Positions 44,132 through 54,803 of a DNA stretch of 64,000 nt are shown here, one piece after another. The position numbers were made by a program, and so were the translations under genes. Under the pieces are notes generated by a model. The model did not search any database. It was not told where the DNA came from and saw only the letters and a program-made list of their open reading frames with translations. The stretch's first letter is position 1. The number at the start of each line of letters is the position of its first letter. Origin of the DNA: Pseudomonas benzenivorans (GTDB taxonomy: Bacteria; Pseudomonadota; Gammaproteobacteria; Pseudomonadales; Pseudomonadaceae); contig NZ_CP137892.1 of assembly GCF_033547155.1 (NCBI RefSeq), positions 310,001-374,000 of the forward strand, written 5' to 3'.

Positions 44132-44227
44132 CTAGAAGCTGAGCCGATAGCCCGGGGTGAAGGTGCGGCCGCGGCTCTTGGCTGTCTTGATGGCGGAATC
44201 GGTCAGGGGCGTGGCTTTGCGCGGCAT
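44132..44227 (-). pseudogene. N-terminal stub of a P4-type tyrosine integrase
   Basis: 31 codons, MPRKATPLTDSAIKTAKSRG and then RTFTPGYRLSF and TAG. The first 17 residues match the arm-binding DUF4102 start of P4-type integrases (PLTDTAIKxAK). The ribosome site GGAGGTG is intact six bases upstream, but the rest of the integrase is gone. The last residues look like an unrelated C-terminus joined by deletion. It lies about 170 bases beyond the 3' end of tRNA-Phe on the same strand, the usual position of an island integrase. Confidence 0.55.
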
Positions 44228-44331
44228 GGGCGCACCTCCGTAGGGGCATGAAAGATGACCGAACCGGAGATGTCCCCAAAGATGCCCCTGACTATTTGGG
44301 GTGGTGGGGAGGGTAGAGAATCACAGGCAAC

Positions 44332-44358
44332 AAAAAACCCGCACTAGGCGGGTTTTTT
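44332..44358. terminator. Intrinsic terminator after tRNA-Phe
   Basis: AAAAAACCCGC-ACTAG-GCGGGTTTTTT, symmetrical, so it can work in both directions. For the minus-strand tRNA-Phe it lies 43 bases after the 3' end. Confidence 0.85.
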
Positions 44359-44378
44359 GTGGGCTTTCGGGTGGTTTT

Positions 44379-44407
44379 GGCACCACTCGAAAAGTATGAG
44401 TGGTGCC
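44379..44407. repeat. Inverted repeat including the tRNA-Phe 3' end
   Basis: GGCACCACTC (44379-44388) and GAGTGGTGCC (44398-44407) are perfect 10-base arms around a 9-base spacer. The right arm contains the CCA end and the last acceptor-stem bases of tRNA-Phe. Confidence 0.7.
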
Positions 44408-44476
44408 CAGGGACGGAATCGAACCGCCGACACGGGGATTTTCAATCCCCTGCTCTACCGACTGAGCTACCTGGGC
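44401..44476 (-). tRNA. tRNA-Phe (anticodon GAA)
   Basis: 76-nt cloverleaf on the minus strand. Acceptor stem GCCCAGG/CCTGGGC, anticodon stem-loop GGGGATTGAAAATCCCC and T-arm GGTTCGATTCC. CCA is encoded. Confidence 0.97.
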
Positions 44477-44567
44477 AACGGGGCGCTATTAGACGGTTTT
44501 GGCTTATGCCTGTCAAGCGCGAGATCAAAAAAATATTTAACTATTTCGGGTGTTTACGTTCGGGCGC

Positions 44568-44840
44568 CTATTCGCTGGGCGGCACATAGCCTTCGGCCTG
44601 GGCGTATTCCTCGCCGGAGAGGAACTTGTCCATCTCTTCCTGGAGGAACTTGCGGTCCTCGGCGTTCATCATGTTCAGGCGGCGTTCGTTGATCAGCAGG
44701 GTCTGGTGCTTCTGCCATTCGTCCCAGGCTTGCTTGGAGACGTTGTTGTAGATGTCTTCGCCCTTGGCGCCCGGGTAGGGCGGGCGGTCCAGGCCGGGCA
44801 GTTCTTGCTTGTGTTTGCGGCACATCACGGTGCGGGTCAT
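44568..44840 (-). CDS. yggX: Fe(2+)-trafficking protein, YggX family
   Basis: 90 residues. [20 protein letters not shown] (conserved Cys7), [20 protein letters not shown] and [16 protein letters not shown] are the family blocks. It is linked to iron-sulfur protection under oxidative stress, which suits its operon with the iron-sulfur enzyme MutY. Overlaps the mutY stop by four bases. Confidence 0.95.
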   Translation of the reverse strand: MTRTVMCRKHKQELPGLDRPPYPGAKGEDIYNNVSKQAWDEWQKHQTLLINERRLNMMNAEDRKFLQEEMDKFLSGEEYAQAEGYVPPSE

Positions 44841-45916
44841 GGCTGCTCTCCAGTAAGGGGGTCGGCATTGAGTTGGTCGGCCGCGCGCTTCAGTAGTTTT
44901 TTCACCGGGGCGGCGAGGCCCAGGCGCGGCGGGGTGGCGAGGTTATACCAGAGCCAGTCGGCCTCGGCCACGGCGTGGGAGGCGCTCTCGGCACGGATCA
45001 GCCAGGGCTCTATGGCCAGTTGGAAGTGGCTGAAGGTATGCGTCAGGCCCGCCAGTTCCTGGCGTGCGCCGAGGCGCAGGGCGTGGCGCTCGGCCAGGGC
45101 CGCGAGCCCTTGCAGGTCGTCCAGTTCCGGCAGGCTCCACAGGCCGCCCCACAGGCCGCTGGAGGGGCGGCGGTAGAGCAGGATTTCGCCGGCGCCGTTG
45201 GTCAGCAGTGGCATCAGGGTGCGCTTCTGCGGCAGGGCCTTGCGTGGCTTGGGCATCGGGTAGCGGATCTCCAGGCCGAGCAGGTGGGCCTGGCAGCCGC
45301 TGCGCAGCGGGCACAGCAGGCAGCTCGGTTTGCTGCGGGTGCAGAGGGTGGCGCCCAGGTCCATCATCGCCTGGGTGTAATGGTTGACCCGTTCGTGGGG
45401 CGTCAGGCGCTCGGCCACTTGCCACAGCTGCTTGGCCACCTTGGGCTCGCCCGGGTAGCCCTCCTGGGCCACGTAGCGTGCGAGCACGCGCTTGACGTTG
45501 CCGTCGAGGATCGGCGCGCGCAGGCCCATGCTCAGGCTGGCGATGGCGCCGGCGGTGGAGCGGCCGATGCCGGGCAGGGCGGTGAGGGCTTCGACGTCCT
45601 GGGGAAACTCGCCACCGTGCTCGGCCATGATGAGGCGCGCGGTCTTCTGTAGATTGCGCGCGCGGGTGTAGTAGCCCAGGCCCGTCCACAGGTGCAGCAC
45701 TTCGTCCTCGGTCGCCTCGGCCAGCTCCTTGACCGTTGGCAGCGCGGCCATGAAGCGGTCGAAGTAGCCGAGCACGCTGCCGACCTGGGTCTGCTGCAGC
45801 ATGATCTCCGAGACCCACACGCGGTAGGGCGTGATGCCCTGTTGCCAGGGCAGGTCCTTGCGCCCGTGGCGGTCGTACCAGGCGAGTACCGCCGCGGAGA
45901 ACTGCTCGGGGCTCAT
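44837..45916 (-). CDS. mutY: A/G-specific adenine DNA glycosylase
   Basis: 359 residues. [20 protein letters not shown] holds the catalytic Glu, the helix-hairpin-helix is [16 protein letters not shown] with the conserved Asp after it, and the [4Fe-4S] ligands C-x6-C-x2-C-x5-C are in [17 protein letters not shown]. The C-terminal ~120 residues are the NUDIX-like 8-oxoG-recognition domain. It removes A opposite 8-oxoG. Four-base overlaps with asmA and yggX. Confidence 0.95.
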   Translation of the reverse strand: MSPEQFSAAVLAWYDRHGRKDLPWQQGITPYRVWVSEIMLQQTQVGSVLGYFDRFMAALPTVKELAEATEDEVLHLWTGLGYYTRARNLQKTARLIMAEHGGEFPQDVEALTALPGIGRSTAGAIASLSMGLRAPILDGNVKRVLARYVAQEGYPGEPKVAKQLWQVAERLTPHERVNHYTQAMMDLGATLCTRSKPSCLLCPLRSGCQAHLLGLEIRYPMPKPRKALPQKRTLMPLLTNGAGEILLYRRPSSGLWGGLWSLPELDDLQGLAALAERHALRLGARQELAGLTHTFSHFQLAIEPWLIRAESASHAVAEADWLWYNLATPPRLGLAAPVKKLLKRAADQLNADPLTGEQP

Positions 45917-48141
45917 CGGTTGAACAGGCCCTTGAGGGCGTCCTTGAGTTCCGGGCTGACCTTGTCGCCGAGCTTCTCTTCCAGCTTCTCGCTGAGCTTG
46001 TTGCCCGCCAGCTTGGCGGCGATCTTGCCCAGGCCGTCCTGGTCCAGGCGACAGGCCTTGGCGCCGAGCTCCAGGGGACCGCGGCAGCGCAATGGCCAGG
46101 CGATGCCGACGTAGCGCTCGTTGACCTGGCAGGCCGGGTCGGGCATGGCGCGCTGGTCGCCCTCGATGGTGACGCCGACGCGGTAATCGAGGCCGAGCAC
46201 GCGCAGGTCGAGGTCGCCGTCACCCTTGGCGCTGAGGCCGGGGATGCGTGCCTTGAGGTCGTTGTTGCTGGCCACGCCATTGCGCAGGCTCAGGCTGCCC
46301 TGCAGGGTCTCGAAGGGCGTGTCCTGGCCGCTCGGCGGATTGCTCGGCACCTTGCGGTTGAGGGTGGCGATGCCGCGGCACAGTTGGTGCTCGAGGTTGG
46401 CGTCGACCAGTACGCCGTCCTTCAAGGCGAAGTTGGCCGTGCCGTTGAGGCCGTCGATCCAGGCCTTCTCGCTGTTGCCGCTGGTGTTGAGGTCGGCCTG
46501 CAGGTCGAGCAGGCCCTTGAGCGGCGCGGCTTGCTCATCGCTCTTGAGGAAGGGCTCGACGGGGATGCGCTTGAGGCGTTGCTGCAGGCTGAGCAGCGGA
46601 ATGGCCGGGCGCACGTCGATGCGGCCCTTGGCGTCGAAGCTGCCGCCGCCGAGCTTGCCGCGCAGCTCCTCCAGGGTCAGCAGGCCGGTCTTGCTCTTGG
46701 CCTTGAGGTTCAGCGCCTCGATGGTCTGCTTGTCGAAGGTCAGCTGCTCGAGTTTCAGGGCCAGTTGCAGGTCTAGCTTGCGCAGCTGGTCGACCGGCAG
46801 CAGCGGGCTGGAGCTCCAGGCCTGCTGGGTCGGCGCCTCGGGCAGCGGGCTGTTACCGTTGCTGCCGGCGCGGGCGACGGCTTCCTTGACCTCGGCCTGG
46901 CGCGCGGCGTCGGCGCCCTTGGCGTCCTTGGCTGGCGGCAGGTAGCGGTCGAGGTCCAGGTGGTCGCCCTCGAGCTGTGCGCGCAGGGCCTGCTTGGCGA
47001 AGTCGCTGATGGCCAGCTGGCCGTTGAAGCGGCTGTCGTCGAGCTTCAGTTGCAGGTCTTCCAGGGTCAGGCTGTTCGGCGTGCCGCTCAGGCGGGTGAC
47101 CAGCTCGAACTCGCCGAGGGCCTTGGCATCGCTCATCGCCGGCAGCGCTTGGCCGATGCCGGTGAGGAAGTCGCGCAGGTTGACGGGGGCGATGGACAGG
47201 CCGCCGGACAGTTTCGCCGCCTTGTCCAGGTCGCGCACCTTGAGTTCGCCGAGGGCGCGCAGCTGGTTGGCGGAAAGCTTCAGGCCGTTCCACTCGGCGA
47301 CCTGGGCGGCCAGGTCGAGCAGCAGCTCGCCCTGGATCGCGTAGGTCAGGGTCTGGCCGTCGAGGGGCTCGCCGGATGCCTCGCCGGACAGGCGCGCACC
47401 TTCCAGCTGGTAGCGCTGGAGCGCACGGTCGAAGCGCAGCCGGCCCTGCAGTTCGCTGCGGGCGCGCAGCAGGGGTTTGCTGGTGCCGAAGAAGGCGCTG
47501 AGCTTGACCGGGATGCTGGCGCCCTCGCGGATGGCGCCGGTGGTCAGCTGGATGCTTTCGGCGCTGAGCTGCTGGCCGCTGCGCGCGTCGTGGTAGTCGA
47601 TGCGCGCGTTGTTGACGATCAGGCTGTCGATATCCAGCTTGATCGGCTGGTTGCCTTCGGCTGGCTGGCTCGCGGTCTCACCGCTCGCCGCGTCGCCGGC
47701 GGCCCTGGCCGGTGCGGGCGTGTTGTCGGCGGAAGGCGCCGGGCGGCCGATGTCTTCCCAGTTGCCGTGGCCCTTCGCGTCGCGCTGCAGGTTGAGGTTG
47801 AGGCCGTCGATGCGGATGTCGCTCATCTGCACCTCCTTGCGCAGCAGCGGCAGCACCCGTACCGACAGGCCCAGCAGGCGCAGGTCGGCGAAGGGCTGCT
47901 GCGGGGTGCTGGCGCTGGCCAGGGTGGCATCGGTCAGCTCCAGGCCGAGCCAGGGGAACAGGCTCCAGCCGATGTCGCCCTTGAGGGTCAGTTCCAGATT
48001 GGCCTTGTCGCGGGCCAGCTGGCGGATCTCGTCCTTGTAGTCGTTGGGGTCGAACAGGTGGGTCAGGGCGAAGCCCAGGGCCACGATGATCAGCAGCAGT
48101 CCGAGGAAAAACAGACCCAGGATCTTGCCGAGCGCTTTCAT
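45913..48141 (-). CDS. AsmA-family outer-membrane biogenesis protein
   Basis: 742 residues. One N-terminal membrane helix ([20 protein letters not shown]), then the AsmA pattern [41 protein letters not shown], and a long beta-rich periplasmic part with a C-terminal [20 protein letters not shown]. AsmA-like proteins are thought to move phospholipid or affect outer-membrane assembly. A Pro/Ala/Ser-rich stretch near 135-165 is a linker. First gene of asmA-mutY-yggX. Confidence 0.9.
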   Translation of the reverse strand: MKALGKILGLFFLGLLLIIVALGFALTHLFDPNDYKDEIRQLARDKANLELTLKGDIGWSLFPWLGLELTDATLASASTPQQPFADLRLLGLSVRVLPLLRKEVQMSDIRIDGLNLNLQRDAKGHGNWEDIGRPAPSADNTPAPARAAGDAASGETASQPAEGNQPIKLDIDSLIVNNARIDYHDARSGQQLSAESIQLTTGAIREGASIPVKLSAFFGTSKPLLRARSELQGRLRFDRALQRYQLEGARLSGEASGEPLDGQTLTYAIQGELLLDLAAQVAEWNGLKLSANQLRALGELKVRDLDKAAKLSGGLSIAPVNLRDFLTGIGQALPAMSDAKALGEFELVTRLSGTPNSLTLEDLQLKLDDSRFNGQLAISDFAKQALRAQLEGDHLDLDRYLPPAKDAKGADAARQAEVKEAVARAGSNGNSPLPEAPTQQAWSSSPLLPVDQLRKLDLQLALKLEQLTFDKQTIEALNLKAKSKTGLLTLEELRGKLGGGSFDAKGRIDVRPAIPLLSLQQRLKRIPVEPFLKSDEQAAPLKGLLDLQADLNTSGNSEKAWIDGLNGTANFALKDGVLVDANLEHQLCRGIATLNRKVPSNPPSGQDTPFETLQGSLSLRNGVASNNDLKARIPGLSAKGDGDLDLRVLGLDYRVGVTIEGDQRAMPDPACQVNERYVGIAWPLRCRGPLELGAKACRLDQDGLGKIAAKLAGNKLSEKLEEKLGDKVSPELKDALKGLFNR

Positions 48142-48201
48142 GGACGAATCCTTGTTGTGAATGGCTGGGAGGAAGAGCGCAACAGTATAACGCCGGGTGG
48201 C

Positions 48202-49308
48202 TCAAAGGGCCTGCGCCACGCGCTCGGCGATGGCCAGGCTGGCGGTCAGTCCCGGCGACTCGATGCCGAACAGGTTGACCAGGCCCGCCAGGCGGTGCTC
48301 GCTCGGGCCTTGGATGACGAAGTCGGCGGGCGGTTCCCCGGGGCCGCAGAGTTTCGGCCGCACGCCGCTGTAACCGGGCGTCAGGCGGCTGCAGTCGAGC
48401 CCCGGGAAGTAACGGCGGATCGCCGCGGCGAAGGGCGCGCGCAGCTGTTCGTCGACCCGGTAGTCGAGCCGCTCGAGGTAGCGGATGTCCGGGCCGAAGC
48501 GCAGCTGGCCGGCCGTATCCAGGGTGGCATGGATACCCAGGCCGGCGGTATTGGCCTCCGGCAGCGGATAGATCAGGTGGCGGAACGGCGAGCGGCCGCT
48601 GTAGCCGAAGTAGCGGCCCTGGCACAGGTGCAGGGGCGGGACCTGCGCAGGAGGCAGGCCGGCGGTGCGGTGCGCCAGCTGCTGGGCGAACAGTCCGCCG
48701 GCGTTGACCACCCGCTGGGCCTTGATCTGGAACGGCTCGCCGGCGCTGACACCGCTGGCGAGCCAGCCGTCGGGGCCCGGGTCGAGCCGCTCGACCCGGG
48801 TGTCGAGGACCAGTTGGGCGCCGCGCTGTTCGCCGGCCGCCAGCAGCGACTGCAGGTAGGCATGGCTGTCGATGATCCCGGTGCTCGGCGACAGCAGCGC
48901 CGCCATTCCGTGCACGGCTGGCTCCAGTCTCAGCAGCTGGCTGCGGCTCAGGGCTCTCAGGTCGTGCACGCCGCAGGCCTCGGCATTGGCGGCGAGGGCG
49001 TCGAGCTGGTCGCGCTCGCTGTCGCCGACCGCCACCAGCAGCTTGCCGAGGCGCCGGTGGCCGACCCGGTGCGTGGCGCACCAGGCGTACAGGCGCTCGC
49101 GGCCCTCCAGGCACAGCTCGGCCTTCAGCGAGCCGGGTGGGTAGTAGAGGCCGGCGTGAATCACCTCGGAGTTGCGGCTGGAGGTGTGGCTGCCGATGAG
49201 CCGTTCCGCCTCGACTATCAGGGTGCTCTGGTCCGCTTGGGCCAGGCGCGCGGCGCAGGCCAGGCCGAGGACGCCGGCGCCGATGATCAGGGTGTCGATA
49301 CTGTCCAT
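48202..49308 (-). CDS. FAD-dependent oxidoreductase, L-2-hydroxyglutarate dehydrogenase-like
   Basis: 368 residues. FAD-binding DTLIIGAGVLGLACAARLAQ, then GSHTSSRNSEVIHAGLYYPP (the histidine region typical of L2HGDH/LhgO), GRYFGYSGRSPFRHLIYPLP and the C-terminal NLFGIESPGLTASLAIAE. It belongs to the DAO fold; L-2-hydroxyglutarate oxidation is the most likely activity but related 2-hydroxy acids are possible. Follows the PanZ-like gene by 36 bases on the same strand. Confidence 0.85.
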   Translation of the reverse strand: MDSIDTLIIGAGVLGLACAARLAQADQSTLIVEAERLIGSHTSSRNSEVIHAGLYYPPGSLKAELCLEGRERLYAWCATHRVGHRRLGKLLVAVGDSERDQLDALAANAEACGVHDLRALSRSQLLRLEPAVHGMAALLSPSTGIIDSHAYLQSLLAAGEQRGAQLVLDTRVERLDPGPDGWLASGVSAGEPFQIKAQRVVNAGGLFAQQLAHRTAGLPPAQVPPLHLCQGRYFGYSGRSPFRHLIYPLPEANTAGLGIHATLDTAGQLRFGPDIRYLERLDYRVDEQLRAPFAAAIRRYFPGLDCSRLTPGYSGVRPKLCGPGEPPADFVIQGPSEHRLAGLVNLFGIESPGLTASLAIAERVAQAL

Positions 49309-49344
49309 GGCGTGCTGGGTGCTCGGCTGGGGCGGCGGTTCGGG

Positions 49345-49743
49345 CTACAGCTGGATCAGCGGCAGGTGCTGGCTGGCGGCCAGGGCCTGGACGTCCAGAT
49401 GGCCGGCAGGGGCGGCCAAGCGCAGGGGCATGCCTTCGGCCATGGCCCGGGCCCTGGCCGTATCGAGCAGGCGCTGGCCGACGCCGCGGCGCCGGGTGAT
49501 GGCGCGCACGCACAGGTGCGACAGGCGCCAGTGGTCGGCATGCCGCTGCAGCAGCGCGGCGCCGAGCAGGCGGTCGTTGAAGCGGCCGGCCAGCAGGGTG
49601 CCGGCGGCCAGGCCGGTCTGGATCAGGGCGTCTGCGTCGCCGTAGGGGGCGAGCAGCCAGGGCGGCGCGTCGGCATAGATCTTCGCCAGGTCGAGGCGAT
49701 CCTGGGCGGACGGGGTGCTGAGGGTTTCGGCTATCACGGGCAT
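49345..49743 (-). CDS. GNAT-fold acetyltransferase, PanZ/PanM-like acetyl-CoA sensor
   Basis: 132 residues from the ATG at 49743 (GGAGGA upstream). [20 protein letters not shown] matches the family that I recall as PanZ, and the acetyl-CoA loop is [20 protein letters not shown]. PanZ/PanM activates and regulates aspartate decarboxylase PanD in response to acetyl-CoA; no panD is in the window. A generic N-acetyltransferase is the alternative. Confidence 0.7.
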   Translation of the reverse strand: MPVIAETLSTPSAQDRLDLAKIYADAPPWLLAPYGDADALIQTGLAAGTLLAGRFNDRLLGAALLQRHADHWRLSHLCVRAITRRRGVGQRLLDTARARAMAEGMPLRLAAPAGHLDVQALAASQHLPLIQL

Positions 49744-49845
49744 GGGCTGGGTTCCTCCGGTGGTGCAGTGTAAGGCGATTCGCGTCGGGGCTCGACAGCC
49801 CGGCCTTCCGATTAGCGCCGGTAGCCGCCCGGGGCTTGGGGCGCC

Positions 49846-49851
49846 TATAAT
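49846..49851 (+). promoter_or_regulatory. -10 box of the hisB operon promoter
   Basis: TATAAT, a perfect -10 hexamer 38 bases before the hisB ATG. No good -35 is visible at 16-18 bases upstream, so an activator or a weak -35 is implied. Confidence 0.5.
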
Positions 49852-49888
49852 GACGGCCTTTTTCCGCGAGCAATTTTTGGAGCTGGTG

Positions 49889-50482
49889 ATGGCCGAACGT
49901 ACGGCATTCGTCGAGCGCAACACCCTGGAGACCCAGATCAAGGTCTCGATCAACCTGGACGGCACTGGCAAGGCGCGTTTCGACATCGGCGTGCCCTTCC
50001 TCGAGCACATGCTCGACCAGATCGCCCGTCACGGCCTGATCGACCTGGATATCGAGTGCAAGGGCGATCTGCATATCGACGACCACCACACCGTCGAGGA
50101 CGTCGGCATCACCCTCGGTCAGGCCTTCACCCAGGCCATCGGCGACAAGAAGGGCATGACCCGCTACGGCCATTCCTATGTGCCGCTGGACGAGGCGCTG
50201 TCGCGCGTGGTGATCGACTTCTCCGGTCGCCCCGGCCTGCAGATGCACGTGCCCTTCACCCGCGCCACGGTCGGCGGCTTCGACGTCGACCTGTTCCAGG
50301 AGTTCTTCCAGGGCTTCGTCAACCATGCCCTGGTCAGCCTGCATATCGACAACCTGCGCGGGCACAACACCCACCACCAGATCGAGACGGTGTTCAAGGC
50401 CTTCGGCCGCGCCCTGCGCATGGCCGTGGAGTTGGACCCGCGCATGGCCGGGCAGATGCCCTCGACCAAGGGCGTGCTCTAG
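49889..50482 (+). CDS. hisB: Imidazoleglycerol-phosphate dehydratase
   Basis: 197 residues, monofunctional type. [56 protein letters not shown] and [20 protein letters not shown] contain the manganese-binding His/Glu sets. ATG at 49889 with TTGGAG upstream. First gene of the histidine cluster hisB-hisH-hisA-hisF. Confidence 0.96.
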   Translation: MAERTAFVERNTLETQIKVSINLDGTGKARFDIGVPFLEHMLDQIARHGLIDLDIECKGDLHIDDHHTVEDVGITLGQAFTQAIGDKKGMTRYGHSYVPLDEALSRVVIDFSGRPGLQMHVPFTRATVGGFDVDLFQEFFQGFVNHALVSLHIDNLRGHNTHHQIETVFKAFGRALRMAVELDPRMAGQMPSTKGVL

Positions 50483-51121
50483 ATGCAGACGGTCGCTGTT
50501 ATCGATTACGGCATGGGCAACCTGCACTCGGTGGCCAAGGCGCTGGAGCACGTCGGCGCCGGCCGGGTGCTGGTGACCAGCGACGCCCAGGTGATCCGCG
50601 AGGCCGATCGGGTGGTGTTCCCCGGGGTCGGCGCGATCCGCGACTGCATGGCCGAGATTCGCCGCCTGGGCTTCGATGAGCTGGTGCGCGAGGTCAGCCA
50701 GGACCGCCCCTTCCTCGGCATCTGCGTCGGCATGCAGGCGCTGCTCGAGCGCAGCGAGGAGAACGACGGCGTCGACTGCATCGGCCTGTTCCCCGGCCAG
50801 GTGCGCTTCTTCGGCAAGGGCCTGGTCGAAGATGGCGAGCCGCTCAAGGTCCCCCACATGGGCTGGAACGAGGTGAGTCAGGCGGTCAAGCATCCGCTGT
50901 GGCACGAGATTCCCGAGGGCGCGCGCTTCTACTTCGTGCACAGCTACTACGTCGAGGCGGGCAAGGCCCAGCAGGTGGTCGGCCGCGGCCACTACGGCCA
51001 GGACTTCGCCGCCGCCCTGGCCGACGGTTCGCGCTTCGCCGTGCAGTTCCACCCGGAGAAGAGCCACACCCATGGCCTGCAGTTGCTGCAGAATTTCGCC
51101 GCCTGGGACGGGCGCTGGTAG
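50483..51121 (+). CDS. hisH: Imidazole glycerol phosphate synthase glutaminase subunit
   Basis: 212 residues starting directly after the hisB stop (TAG ATG). Catalytic Cys81 in [11 protein letters not shown], His/Glu of the triad in [14 protein letters not shown]. It supplies ammonia from glutamine to HisF. Confidence 0.95.
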   Translation: MQTVAVIDYGMGNLHSVAKALEHVGAGRVLVTSDAQVIREADRVVFPGVGAIRDCMAEIRRLGFDELVREVSQDRPFLGICVGMQALLERSEENDGVDCIGLFPGQVRFFGKGLVEDGEPLKVPHMGWNEVSQAVKHPLWHEIPEGARFYFVHSYYVEAGKAQQVVGRGHYGQDFAAALADGSRFAVQFHPEKSHTHGLQLLQNFAAWDGRW

Positions 51122-51382
51122 ATGGGCCGCGGCAAGGACAGGACGCCGCTGCTGCGCCTGGAGGCGGAGCAGGAGCAGGCCGCCGTGGGGCTGCTCAAGC
51201 GCTTCCTGGACGAGCGCTTCGAACTCGCGCTGGGCAGTTTCGAGGTGCAGGAGCTGCTCGACCTGTTTACCCGCGAGGTTGCCCCGCACTACTACAACAA
51301 GGCGATTTTCGATGTGCAGGCGCACCTGAAGGACAGGTTCGAGAGCATCGAAAGCGACCTCTGGGCGCTCGAGAAGAGCTGA
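51122..51382 (+). CDS. DUF2164 family protein
   Basis: 86 residues. LKRFLDERFELALGSFEVQE, then LLDLFTREVAPHYYNKAIFD and LKDRFESIESDLWALEKS, the DUF2164 pattern. Its ATG follows the hisH stop immediately (TAG ATG), so it is a translationally coupled passenger in the his operon. Role unknown. Confidence 0.85.
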   Translation: MGRGKDRTPLLRLEAEQEQAAVGLLKRFLDERFELALGSFEVQELLDLFTREVAPHYYNKAIFDVQAHLKDRFESIESDLWALEKS

Positions 51383-51421
51383 CCCCTCACCGAATTCCCT
51401 AGACTCGAACAGGTTTCCCCG

Positions 51422-52159
51422 ATGCTGATTATCCCCGCTATCGATCTCAAGGACGGCGCCTGCGTGCGTCTGCGCCAGGGCCGCATGGAAGATTCCACGG
51501 TATTTTCCGACGACCCGGTGAGCATGGCCGCCAAGTGGGTGGACGGTGGTTGCCGCCGCCTGCACCTGGTCGACCTCAATGGCGCCTTCGAGGGCCAGCC
51601 GGTCAACGGCGAGGTGGTCACCGCCATCGCCCAGCGCTATCCGCAGCTGCCGATCCAGATCGGCGGCGGCATCCGCAGCCTGGAAACCATCGAGCACTAC
51701 GTCAGGGCCGGGGTCAGCTACGTGATCATCGGCACCAAGGCGGTCAAGCAGCCGGAGTTCGTCGCCGAGGCCTGCAAGGCCTTCCCCGGCAAGGTCATAG
51801 TCGGCCTGGACGCCAAGGACGGCTTCGTCGCCACCGACGGCTGGGCCGAGGTCAGCAGCGTGCAGGCGGTGGATCTGGCCAGGCGCTTCGAGGCCGCCGG
51901 CGTCGCCGCCATCGTCTACACCGACATCGCCAAGGACGGCATGATGCAGGGCTGCAACGTCGAGGCCACCGCGGCCCTGGCGGCGGCCAGCAAGATCCCG
52001 GTGATCGCCTCCGGCGGCATCCACAACCTGGGCGATATCGAGAAGCTGCTGCTGGCCCGTTCGCCGGGGATCATCGGTGCCATCACCGGCCGGGCGATCT
52101 ACGAAGGCACCCTGGACGTGGCCGAGGCCCAGGCCTACTGCGACAGCTACAAGGGCTGA
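51422..52159 (+). CDS. hisA: Phosphoribosylformimino-5-aminoimidazole carboxamide ribotide isomerase
   Basis: 245 residues, TIM barrel. [20 protein letters not shown] (catalytic Asp8), [20 protein letters not shown] and [20 protein letters not shown] (Asp in the second half barrel) are intact. Fourth gene of the his cluster. Confidence 0.96.
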   Translation: MLIIPAIDLKDGACVRLRQGRMEDSTVFSDDPVSMAAKWVDGGCRRLHLVDLNGAFEGQPVNGEVVTAIAQRYPQLPIQIGGGIRSLETIEHYVRAGVSYVIIGTKAVKQPEFVAEACKAFPGKVIVGLDAKDGFVATDGWAEVSSVQAVDLARRFEAAGVAAIVYTDIAKDGMMQGCNVEATAALAAASKIPVIASGGIHNLGDIEKLLLARSPGIIGAITGRAIYEGTLDVAEAQAYCDSYKG

Positions 52160-52166
52160 TCTGGGC

Positions 52167-52260
52167 GTAGGGTGGGTTAGCCGCGCAGCGGCGTAACCCA
52201 CCGGTGTGCGTCGAACTCCAACCCGCATTGGCGGGTTATGGCCTGCGGCCTAACCCACCC
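52167..52260. repeat. MITE-like inverted-repeat element, copy 2, between hisA and hisF
   Basis: Ends GTAGGGTGGGTTAG and CTAACCCACCC. GGGTGGGTTAG (52170-52180) and CTAACCCACCC (52250-52260) are perfect 11-base terminal inverted repeats. The left end also folds on itself (GGTGGGTTA with TAACCCACC). Shares its ends with the element at 19637-19770. Confidence 0.7.
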
Positions 52261-52275
52261 GACGAGAGCATCACT

Positions 52276-53046
<771 letters not shown>

Positions 53047-53208
53047 TCCGCACTCGGGGCTCGCGGCGGGACGCCAGTGCGGGGGAGTCGACAGACTCGT
53101 CTGGCGCATATCGTTAAAATTCCAGCGTCCGCGCATCGGCCGTTCTGGCTGTCGGGCTGGCCAGGCCAGCCCCGGTGCCCCCATCTGTTATCTCGACACG
53201 GAGTCCCC

Positions 53209-53943
53209 ATGCCCGTCCTACGGCTATTCGCTGCTGCCCTGCTGTTGTGTGAAGTCGGCCTGGCCCATGCCCAGAACCTGGTCCTGCTCACCGAGAACCT
53301 CGCGCCCTTCAACCACTCGGTGAATGGGCGCAACTTCGCCAAGGATGCGGGCATCACCGGCATCAGTTCCGACACCCTGCGGGCCGTCTGCGCGCGCGCC
53401 GGGGTCGAGTGTCAGCAGATCCTGCGCTTCCCCTGGGCGCGGGTCTATCAGCAGGCCCTCAACGAGCCCGGCTACGGCCTGTTTTCCGCCGCTCGCACGC
53501 CGGCGCGGGAGAAGCAGTTCAAATGGGTGGGCCCGATTGCCAGCAACGATTGGGTGCTGATGGCCAAGGCCGACAGCCCTATCCAGTTGGCCAGCCTGCA
53601 GGAGGCCGCGCGCTATCGCATCGGCGGCTATCAGGGCGATGCCATCAGCCAGTCCTTGATCGACCGGGGCCTGCCGGTGCAGCTGGCGCTGCGCGACAAC
53701 AAGAACCTGGAGAAGCTGGGCAAGGGGCAGATCGATCTGTGGGTCACCGCCGACCCCAGTGGCCGTTACCTGGCCAAGCAGGAGGGCGTCGAGGACTTGC
53801 GCGTGGTGCAGCGCTTCCATACGGCCGAGTTGTACCTGGCGCTCAACCTGGCCACCCCAGACGAGTTGGTGCAGCGTCTGCAGGAGGCCCTGGATGCCCT
53901 GCGTGCCGAGGGTGAGCTGAGCCGGATAGTGGAACGCTACTAG
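53209..53943 (+). CDS. Periplasmic amino-acid-type binding protein, paralogue 1
   Basis: 244 residues with a signal peptide (MPVLRLFAAALLLCEVGLAHA). Mature part NLVLLTENLAPFNHSVNGRN, then FPWARVYQQALNEPGYGLFS, FKWVGPIASNDWVLMAKADS and GRYLAKQEGVEDL. SBP_bac_3 family. It has no permease or ATPase gene beside it. Most diverged of three tandem paralogues (53209-55689). Confidence 0.85.
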   Translation: MPVLRLFAAALLLCEVGLAHAQNLVLLTENLAPFNHSVNGRNFAKDAGITGISSDTLRAVCARAGVECQQILRFPWARVYQQALNEPGYGLFSAARTPAREKQFKWVGPIASNDWVLMAKADSPIQLASLQEAARYRIGGYQGDAISQSLIDRGLPVQLALRDNKNLEKLGKGQIDLWVTADPSGRYLAKQEGVEDLRVVQRFHTAELYLALNLATPDELVQRLQEALDALRAEGELSRIVERY

Positions 53944-54047
53944 CCCGGTGCGCCGTCGCGCCAGGTTTTTGCTGTTGGTGCTGGGCTAAGGCCGGTGTGC
54001 TGAGTATGCTGGGCTGCCTGCGCACTTATAACAATGAGGGAACATCC

Positions 54048-54803
54048 ATGTTCAAGCAGTTATGGCTGGCCTGCACCGGCACCCTGATGTTGATGGCGAG
54101 CGCGGCTCATGCCGAGGTCGATCCGGATTACCGCATGGTGCTGCTGACGGAGAATTTCCCGCCTTACAACATGGCGATCAACGGCAAGAATTTCGCCCAG
54201 GAAGACAATCTCGACGGCATCGCCGTGGACATCGTGCGTGAGATGTTCAAGCGTGCCGGCATCCAGTACAACCTGACCCTGCGCTTTCCCTGGGACCGCA
54301 TCTACAAGCTGGCGCTGGAGAAGCCGGGCTACGGCGTATTCGTCACCGCGCGCCTGCCGGAGCGCGAGGCGTTGTTCAAGTGGGTCGGTCCGATCGGCCC
54401 GGACGACTGGGTGCTGCTGGCCAGGGGCGACAGCGCGATCAGCCTGAGCAGCCTGGAACAGGCCAAGCAGTACAAGGTCGGCGCCTACAAGGGCGACGCC
54501 ATCGCCCAGCACTTGGAGGAGCAGGGGCTGCAGCCGATCACCGCGCTGCGTGATCAGATGAATGCCGAGAAGCTCATGGAGGGGAAGATCGACCTCTGGG
54601 CCACCGGCGATCCGGCCGGCCGCTACCTGGCCAAGCAAGAGGGTATTTCCGGCTTGAAGACGGTCCTGCGTTTCGACAGCGCCGAGCTGTACCTGGCCCT
54701 CAACAAGGAGGTGCCGGACGAAGTGGTGCAGAAGCTGCAGGGCGAGTTGGACAAGATGCGCGCCGAAGGATTCGTCGACGATATCCTCAACAGCTACCTG
54801 TAA
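54048..54803 (+). CDS. Periplasmic amino-acid-type binding protein, paralogue 2
   Basis: 251 residues from the ATG at 54048 (GAGGGA upstream). Signal peptide ending AAHA; YRMVLLTENFPPYNMAINGK, REMFKRAGIQYNLTLRFPWD, KWVGPIGPDDWVLLARGDS and GRYLAKQEGISGLKTVLRFD. Closest to paralogue 3. A stem GTGTGCCGGC/GCCGGCGCAC (54809-54833) without T tract follows the stop. Confidence 0.88.
   Translation: MFKQLWLACTGTLMLMASAAHAEVDPDYRMVLLTENFPPYNMAINGKNFAQEDNLDGIAVDIVREMFKRAGIQYNLTLRFPWDRIYKLALEKPGYGVFVTARLPEREALFKWVGPIGPDDWVLLARGDSAISLSSLEQAKQYKVGAYKGDAIAQHLEEQGLQPITALRDQMNAEKLMEGKIDLWATGDPAGRYLAKQEGISGLKTVLRFDSAELYLALNKEVPDEVVQKLQGELDKMRAEGFVDDILNSYL

Noticed and set aside
43974..44279. Cys-rich minus-strand frame overlapping the integrase stub
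   Set aside because: No ribosome site and no recognised motif; the overlapping integrase-like start with GGAGGTG explains the region better.
47678..52228. Very long minus-strand open frame across asmA, the oxidoreductase and the his genes
   Set aside because: It crosses several well-supported genes in other frames and has no protein character.
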